From Lachnospiraceae bacterium UBA3866 (GTDB lineage: Bacteria > Bacillota > Clostridia > Lachnospirales > Lachnospiraceae), in the NCBI GenBank assembly GCA_002392345.1, contig DGGU01000031.1:88450-98511 (forward strand): a stretch of 10,062 bases of DNA. The letters run 5' to 3'. The notes beneath the pieces are model-generated. The model searched no databases, was not told the origin of the DNA, and saw nothing but the letters and a program-made list of their open reading frames with translations. Below, one piece after another: positions 5,770 to 10,062 of the stretch; position 1 is the first letter of the stretch, and each line of letters opens with the position of its first letter. A program made the position numbers and the translations under genes.

Positions 5770-7452
5770 CTAATTCTTTGTTATAGTACACGTTAAAGGC
5801 AACTGTATATACTGTGAGGTACCACCAGTAGCACCATATTTCATAAAAAGGCAACCTGTTTTTTCTATTTCAACTTTTATTTTTTGTTTACTCTCAGTTC
5901 TTGATGTTGGGAAGTTTGCAATATGATTTGTAAAACCATCTACTTTACATCCAGCATCAGTAGATAAAGATGCACTAATTGGTTCATTTTTAAACCCGTC
6001 AACTGTAAATGCAATGTTATAAGCAGCAGAATTATCAAGAAGGTCAAGTTCTATTTCAACAATATCATCCTGCTTTACATCTGCAATTGGCAACCCAAGA
6101 TACAATGGAGAGACATCTTGTTCTACACCATTAAAACTCTTTTTAATCAAACCAGTTTTTACTTTATCACTTATAGCACTTGCAAGTTCGCTTGAGTATA
6201 TATTACTTGATGTTAATTCTCCACCTATATCAGCCTTAAATAAATTTTTATAAGCCATATCATCTGAAACTGTTCCATGAGCCATGGTATTAGGATAATG
6301 CCCCTGAGAACCAGAAGAATAACTTGGATCAGCTTGTATTATTCTATCAAAACAACCAGCTCCATCATTAAAAAGTACATTATCCGCAAATCGTGCATCT
6401 ATGTGGAAATTAAATTTTGTTCCTCTGCTATCAAGGTTCCAGCCAAACATATGCATTTCACCAGACGTATGCGTCTCAGTAGTGCCGTTTGTAGCATTAA
6501 TACCATGCCAATCTCTTGTGCGAATGCCATCGTATGCAGTATCAGCTGCACTATTAGTAATATATGCTAAAGTATTTTGAATAGATGGCTCAGAAGAGAT
6601 TGTTATATCATTCCAGGTTAACATATACTCATTATGGTGATCATCAAAAGCTGTACCACGGGCAGCATATGAACCTCGAGAAGAGGTACGAGCAGTGGTT
6701 TCACAAAACTGAGCAAAATTGCCTGTATAAGAAGTATACTTATCTTCCAATGCTCCGCGTTGAGAATAAAATCCGCTACAAAAACCAACAGTCCATGCAG
6801 ATCTTTGAGTTAAATCCGCATTTTTATGTGTACGGTGCAAACCATTAATAGTTTCAACAACACTTGCATAACCTAAAAGATTGAAATAATAATCACTACC
6901 AGTTTTATTAACATCAACTATAAGATATTTAAATGGAGTAGAGCTAGCTGACATACGGTGGAAACAAGTTTTAAAATAAGCTGGGTTTGTGTCAGTAGTA
7001 TTACTATTATTTGCGGTAGTTATACCACTATACCATCTACCACCACTGCATGAATAAAGTGTGAAATCTAGTCTTCCGCCAACATTGCCTTCTACATATG
7101 GTCTAGACTTTTCATTTTCTATCAACCCTAGTTTTCGCCCACCCCAAAGCATTAAGTTTTCAGTTTCTTTTGTCTGTAATTTGATTCCTGCTAAATATTG
7201 GGCTATAGCTCCATCAATTTTTTTATCTATAGAAGTGTTATAGTTGTCTAGCTGACTTGCAAAGTTTTCCTTTAGTTCTTCAAATTCTGCCTTCGTAGTA
7301 AATGCAGCTCCATTATTATCACCTACTATTGCGGCTATACTATTTATGCTAAATAGCAAAACAAAAATAAGATACAAACTCTTTTTTATCGTCTTATTCT
7401 TATTCTCATGTTTCAACATTAAGTTAAATTTTTCTGATGTTTTTTGACACAT
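5770..7452 (-). CDS. Secreted protein of the same family (paralog 3)
   Basis: A 560-residue exported protein of unknown function and second gene of the pair with paralog 4. A long polar lead (1-23) precedes the hydrophobic core (SLYLIFVLLFSIN), with cleavage likely after SIA (about 40). The constant segment is diverged (GDNNGAAFTTKAEFEELKEN). The body is closely related to paralog 4 along its whole length: LMLWGG, LGLIENE, RPYVEGNVGG, HRTHK.ADLTQR, DHHNEYMLTW, RTRDWHGINATNGTTETHT. It ends with a beta-looking segment (KQKIKVEIEKTG.LFMKYG). Several Cys (SCSGG, FKTCFH, GFCSG, QFCET, GAGCFD, DAGCK) could form disulfides outside the cell. The start at 7452 has a good AGGGGGA site (7458-7464) 5 bases upstream; the internal Met12 has none. 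Confidence 0.88.
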   Translation of the reverse strand: MCQKTSEKFNLMLKHENKNKTIKKSLYLIFVLLFSINSIAAIVGDNNGAAFTTKAEFEELKENFASQLDNYNTSIDKKIDGAIAQYLAGIKLQTKETENLMLWGGRKLGLIENEKSRPYVEGNVGGRLDFTLYSCSGGRWYSGITTANNSNTTDTNPAYFKTCFHRMSASSTPFKYLIVDVNKTGSDYYFNLLGYASVVETINGLHRTHKNADLTQRSAWTVGFCSGFYSQRGALEDKYTSYTGNFAQFCETTARTSSRGSYAARGTAFDDHHNEYMLTWNDITISSEPSIQNTLAYITNSAADTAYDGIRTRDWHGINATNGTTETHTSGEMHMFGWNLDSRGTKFNFHIDARFADNVLFNDGAGCFDRIIQADPSYSSGSQGHYPNTMAHGTVSDDMAYKNLFKADIGGELTSSNIYSSELASAISDKVKTGLIKKSFNGVEQDVSPLYLGLPIADVKQDDIVEIELDLLDNSAAYNIAFTVDGFKNEPISASLSTDAGCKVDGFTNHIANFPTSRTESKQKIKVEIEKTGCLFMKYGATGGTSQYIQLPLTCTITKN

Positions 7453-7457
7453 AAGTG

Positions 7458-7464
7458 TCCCCCT
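7458..7464 (-). promoter_or_regulatory. Ribosome binding site of paralog 3
   Basis: AGGGGGA on the minus strand, 5 bases before ATG. It is the only canonical Shine-Dalgarno among the four secreted-protein genes and decides the start at 7452. It lies in the 27-bp gap after paralog 4, too short for a separate promoter or terminator. Confidence 0.75.
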
Positions 7465-7479
7465 ATAAAATTATTTTTA

Positions 7480-9147
7480 TTAGGTTCTTGTTACCGTACA
7501 AGTTGTTGGCAATTGTATATTCTGGGCAGCACCACTACTAGCACCAAACTTCATAAATAGTACACCTGTTTTTTCTATTATAACTTTAATCTTTTGTTTA
7601 CTCTTAGTTCTTGATGTTGGGAAACGTGCAATATGATTTGTAAAACCATCAACTTTGCATCCGGCGTCAGTAGATAAAGATGTACTAATTGGTTCATTTT
7701 TAAACCCGTCAACTGTAAATGCAATGTCATAAGCAGCAGAATTATCAAGAAGGTCAAGTTCTATTTCAACAATATCAGCTTGTTTAACTTCTACAATTGG
7801 CAAACCAAGAAATAAAGGAGAAATATCAAGGTTCACACCGTTAAAACTTCTGGTTATTAAGCCAGTTTTCACTTTGTTTTTTATTACATTTGCAAGTTCA
7901 CTTGAATAAATATTACTTGATGTTAATTCTCCACCTATATCAGCCTTAAATAATTTCTTATATGCCATAGTGTCTGAAACTGTTCCATGGCTCATAGTAC
8001 TTGGATAGTGCCCCTGAGAACCAGCAGAATAACTTGGATCTTCTTGAATAACTCTATCAAAAACGCCAGCACCGTCATTAAACATATCATTACCTTTTCT
8101 TGGTCTCGCATCTATATGAAAGTTAAATGTTGTTCCTCTTGTATCAAAACTCCAACCCCACATATGAGGCTCGCCTTTTGTGTGAGTCTCTGTGGTGCCA
8201 TTTGTAGCATTTATACCATGCCAATCTCTTGTGCGAATACCATTGTATACAGTTCCTGATGCAGCATTGGTAATGTAGACAACATCATTTTGTATAGTTG
8301 GATCAGAAGTTAAAGTAATATCCTCCCAAGTTAACATATACTCATTATGGTGATCATTAAAAGTTGTACCACGGTTTGCATACGAACCATAACCACTAGT
8401 ACGAGCTGTAGCTTCGCAAAATTGAGCAAAATCACCTGTATAGCTTGTTGCTTTAGTCTCCAAAGGATTTCTTTGAGAATAAAAACCGCTGCATAGCCCA
8501 ATAGTCCATGCATCTCTTTGAGTTAAATCCGCATCTTTATGTGTACGGTGCAACCCAACAATCTCTTCGTTTACACTTGCATAGCCCGCTAGATTAAAAT
8601 AATAATTACTGCCAGTTTTACTCACATCAACAATAAGGTATTTAAATGGCGAACTATTAGCTGTCATACGGTGGAAACAAGTCTTAAACCATGTTGGGGT
8701 ACAATTAGCAGTTTCACTATTATTTGCTGTAGTTATACCTCTAGCCCAAGATCCTCCGTACGTCCCCGAACTATCGTTTTTAGCAGCGTATAGTGTAAAA
8801 TCTATCCTTCCACCAACATTACCTTCCACATAAGGTCTGGCATTTTCGTTTTCAATTAGTCCTAATTTTTTTCCGCCCCAGAGCATCATATTTTTTTGTT
8901 CGGTTTTATGAACTTTTATACCAGCCAAATATGATGCTATGGCAGTATCTATTTTATTATCTACGTTTACATTATAATCATCAATTTGTGCCTGAAAGTC
9001 ATTCTTAAGACTATCAAACTCCGCCTTTGTTATAAACGCCGACCCGTCATTATCACTAACCACCGCCGCGAAACTCTCTATACTCAATAAAAAAGCAAAA
9101 ACGAGACCAAAGGCTCTTTTTGCCGTTTTTACAAGCTTTTTACTCAT
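7480..9147 (-). CDS. Secreted protein of the same family (paralog 4)
   Basis: A 555-residue exported protein of unknown function and first gene of the pair with paralog 3. The signal peptide is 1-27 (AKRAFGLVFAFLLSIESFA). The constant segment, SDNDGSAFITKAEFDSLKND followed by YLAGI, is closer to paralogs 1 and 2 than that of paralog 3 is. The body, by contrast, is clearly a duplicate of paralog 3, strongest over the last ~170 residues. His/Trp-rich blocks (DHHNEYMLTW, TRDWHGINATNG, THTKGEPHMWGW) are shared by the pair and may mark a binding or catalytic site, but I cannot assign one. There is no anchor motif. The start codon overlaps the stop of a possible 35-codon leader frame (ATGA). Confidence 0.88.
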   Translation of the reverse strand: MSKKLVKTAKRAFGLVFAFLLSIESFAAVVSDNDGSAFITKAEFDSLKNDFQAQIDDYNVNVDNKIDTAIASYLAGIKVHKTEQKNMMLWGGKKLGLIENENARPYVEGNVGGRIDFTLYAAKNDSSGTYGGSWARGITTANNSETANCTPTWFKTCFHRMTANSSPFKYLIVDVSKTGSNYYFNLAGYASVNEEIVGLHRTHKDADLTQRDAWTIGLCSGFYSQRNPLETKATSYTGDFAQFCEATARTSGYGSYANRGTTFNDHHNEYMLTWEDITLTSDPTIQNDVVYITNAASGTVYNGIRTRDWHGINATNGTTETHTKGEPHMWGWSFDTRGTTFNFHIDARPRKGNDMFNDGAGVFDRVIQEDPSYSAGSQGHYPSTMSHGTVSDTMAYKKLFKADIGGELTSSNIYSSELANVIKNKVKTGLITRSFNGVNLDISPLFLGLPIVEVKQADIVEIELDLLDNSAAYDIAFTVDGFKNEPISTSLSTDAGCKVDGFTNHIARFPTSRTKSKQKIKVIIEKTGVLFMKFGASSGAAQNIQLPTTCTVTRT

Positions 9148-9152
9148 TTATT

Positions 9153-9165
9153 TGCTACAACCTTT
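9153..9165 (-). promoter_or_regulatory. Leader motif of paralog 4
   Basis: The minus strand reads AAAGGTTGTAGCA ending 5 bases before ATG. It is the locus 3 counterpart of TAGGTCGTAAG at the other two loci. The AGG is 13 bases from ATG, closer than in paralogs 1 and 2 but still long for a ribosome site. Confidence 0.45.
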
Positions 9166-9208
9166 ACTACGCGCTCGTACCTATGATGTTCTTTTAACTT
9201 GGTTAGCT

Positions 9209-9233
9209 CACGATAGTCCACCCGACTATCGTG
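9209..9233. repeat. 25-bp perfect hairpin between box copy 3 and paralog 4
   Basis: CACGATAGTC (9209-9218), loop CACCC, GACTATCGTG (9224-9233): a perfect 10-bp stem. It directly abuts the box, as the 43-bp hairpin does at locus 1. There is no U-tract, so it is more likely an mRNA leader structure or DNA site than a terminator. Confidence 0.72.
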
Positions 9234-9274
9234 CCCCAGTACAACCTCCATGCTTTTTTAAAAGATAGAGGGTG
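9234..9274. repeat. 41-bp conserved box, copy 3
   Basis: Same box as at 2140..2180 with four changes (37 of 41 identical). The dyad spans 9244-9273. It sits between paralog 4 (left) and the AbiE operon (right). GGGGGTTGATTTT (9281-9293) follows 6 bp later, as in locus 1 where the gap is 15 bp. Confidence 0.83.
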
Positions 9275-9285
9275 TGCATAGGGGG

Positions 9286-9320
9286 TTGATTTTCTACAAA
9301 AAATATGATAAATTTATATT
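9286..9320 (+). promoter_or_regulatory. Probable promoter region of the AbiE operon
   Basis: TTGATT (9286-9291) is a plausible -35, identical in context to the one used at locus 1. Seventeen bases downstream is TAAATT (9309-9314), a weak -10; TATGAT (9304-9309) and TATATT (9315-9320) are better -10 matches but badly spaced from it. The exact element is unresolved. Confidence 0.4.
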
Positions 9321-9324
9321 TATT

Positions 9325-9328
9325 GGAG
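9325..9328 (+). promoter_or_regulatory. Ribosome binding site of the AbiEi gene
   Basis: GGAG five bases before the ATG at 9334. This selects 9334 over the in-frame ATG at 9274, which lies within the conserved box, before the promoter. Confidence 0.75.
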
Positions 9329-9333
9329 AAAAT

Positions 9334-9924
9334 ATGATAAAGACAATAAATCAACTAAAAATTGAATATTCTAAGTATAGCAATATCCTATCCAAACTAT
9401 CATATGATGAAAAGCAAGGAATTATAATAAGATTAAAACGAGGTCTATATGAAACTGATACGGATACAGACCCTTTGCTTTTAGCCAACAATATAGTTAG
9501 CCCATCATATATATCATTTGAATCTGCATTATCGTACTATAATCTAATTCCTGAAAATGTTACTGCAATCACAAGTGCAAGTTTCAATAAAAGAAAAATG
9601 AAATTATATAAAAATTATTTTGGTACTTTCATTTACAACGACATACCTTCTTCGGTTTATAGTGATTTAGTTGTAAATAATACTACAAAAAAATATGGTT
9701 TTCTCATAGCAACCAAAGAAAAAGCATTACTTGATATGCTATACAAAACTTCTCCAGTTAAGAATATACATGAGATTGAACAACTACTTTACTATGACTT
9801 ACGCATTAGCAAAGATGCCATTCTGCAATTAAATATTGATTCAATGAACAAAATAACATACAAATATAGAGATAAAAATATAAACTTATTTTTACAATAT
9901 TTGATGAGGTTAAAAAATGAATAG
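9334..9924 (+). CDS. abiEi: AbiEi-family type IV antitoxin
   Basis: A 196-residue cytoplasmic protein. Residues 1-55 form a winged-helix-like N-terminus with the wing signature IIRLKRGLYE (31-40). Then come PSYISFESAL (57-66) and ATKEKALLDMLY (126-137), both characteristic of AbiEi antitoxins and related regulators. In studied AbiE systems this protein represses the abiE promoter by binding inverted repeats and counteracts the AbiEii nucleotidyltransferase without stable contact (type IV). It overlaps the next gene by 8 bp, the usual abiEi-abiEii arrangement. The start at 9334 has GGAG before it; the longer reading from 9274 would add 20 residues unlike the family. Confidence 0.88.
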   Translation: MIKTINQLKIEYSKYSNILSKLSYDEKQGIIIRLKRGLYETDTDTDPLLLANNIVSPSYISFESALSYYNLIPENVTAITSASFNKRKMKLYKNYFGTFIYNDIPSSVYSDLVVNNTTKKYGFLIATKEKALLDMLYKTSPVKNIHEIEQLLYYDLRISKDAILQLNIDSMNKITYKYRDKNINLFLQYLMRLKNE

Positions 9925-10062
9925 TATAATTAATTCAATGATTGAAAATGACAACACAATACCACTACACTTAAAGCAATATCGCATAAAAGAAATAATT
10001 CAAGAATTAACGCTTTACATACTATCTAAAAGCGATTTCTTTAATAAAGTTGCATTTTATGG
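9917..10062 (+). CDS. abiEii: AbiEii-family nucleotidyltransferase toxin, N-terminal fragment cut by the window edge
   Basis: The first 48 codons are visible, starting MNSIINSMIENDNTIPLHLK and ending KSDFFNKVAFY, followed by GG of a glycine codon. AFYGGT is the start of the nucleotidyltransferase motif in AbiEii proteins, and the preceding ~45 helical residues (YRIKEIIQELTLYILSKS) fit their N-terminus. The start overlaps the AbiEi stop by 8 bp, so translation is coupled. Family members act in phage abortive infection as NTP-dependent transferases. The catalytic Asp residues lie beyond the window, so activity cannot be judged. Confidence 0.85.
   Translation, partial: MNSIINSMIENDNTIPLHLKQYRIKEIIQELTLYILSKSDFFNKVAFY

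Larger units (their letters stand above)
9144..9251 (-). other. Possible 35-codon leader ORF overlapping the start of paralog 4
   Basis: An ATG inside box copy 3 opens a frame beginning MEVVLGHDSRVDYRELTKLK and ending VVKVVANK. Its TGA (9144-9146) overlaps the paralog 4 ATG (9145-9147) as ATGA, the arrangement used for translational coupling. The hairpin 9209-9233 lies within it. No Shine-Dalgarno precedes its ATG, and the frames at the other two loci stop far from their genes, so it may be chance. Confidence 0.28.

Noticed and set aside
7419..7452. Met12 as the start of paralog 3
   Set aside because: It would give a more typical signal peptide length, but has no ribosome site, while Met1 has AGGGGGA at good spacing.
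1807..9233. Foldbacks as integron attC sites and the region as an integron array
   Set aside because: The boxes lack the GTTRRRY/RYYYAAC core pairs, the TA genes run opposite to the secreted genes and carry their own promoters, and no integrase is in view.
2140..9274. CRISPR array
   Set aside because: Three similar boxes occur, but kilobases apart with whole genes between, not regularly spaced repeats with short spacers.
9274..9333. Upstream in-frame ATG at 9274 as the AbiEi start
   Set aside because: It lies at the edge of the conserved box and before the probable promoter, adds 20 atypical residues, and has no ribosome site, whereas the ATG at 9334 has GGAG.

Overview
The window comes from an AT-rich bacterial genome that uses the standard code (TGG for Trp; TAA and TAG as stops). 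Shine-Dalgarno sites, signal peptides with a Lys/Arg-rich start, and clostridial-type toxin-antitoxin (TA) genes suggest a low-GC Firmicute, perhaps an uncultured gut clostridium or relative. This assignment is inference. A partial tRNA-Leu(UAG) lies at the left edge.

Four long minus-strand genes (146..1774, 3515..5086, 5770..7452, 7480..9147) encode one family of exported proteins of 523-560 residues. Each has a signal peptide, then a near-constant segment (GDNDGAAFITKAEF plus an amphipathic helix ending in YLAGI), then a variable body and a Thr/Ser-rich, beta-looking C-terminus. The last two genes form a 27-bp-spaced tandem pair and are clearly duplicates. I recognise no named family. There is no LPXTG motif and no C-terminal membrane anchor.

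Between them lie defence or addiction-type genes. There is a complete HTH regulator plus DUF6036-type nucleotidyltransferase pair (2236..3499, +). There is a broken Doc/Fic remnant (about 5501..5660, -). At the right edge there is an AbiEi antitoxin (9334..9924, +) with the first 48 codons of its AbiEii partner (9917..10062, +).

The most notable structure is intergenic. Each complete secreted-gene/TA junction (about 1775-2235, 5087-5500, 9148-9333) carries the same layout, read leftward into the secreted gene. First comes a 41-bp near-identical box with dyad symmetry, then a foldback of very different size (25 bp, 228 bp, or 43 plus 275 bp), then a short leader with AGGTYGTA, then ATG. AGGTYGTA also occurs inside the box, so the variable foldback segment is bracketed by an 8-bp direct repeat at all three loci. 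On its other side the box abuts a different TA module at each locus.

The region therefore looks like a repeated unit: box, foldback leader and secreted-protein gene, interspersed with TA modules. It could be a diversifying surface-protein array. The box could be a shared operator or promoter, or a recombination site; sequence alone does not decide this.
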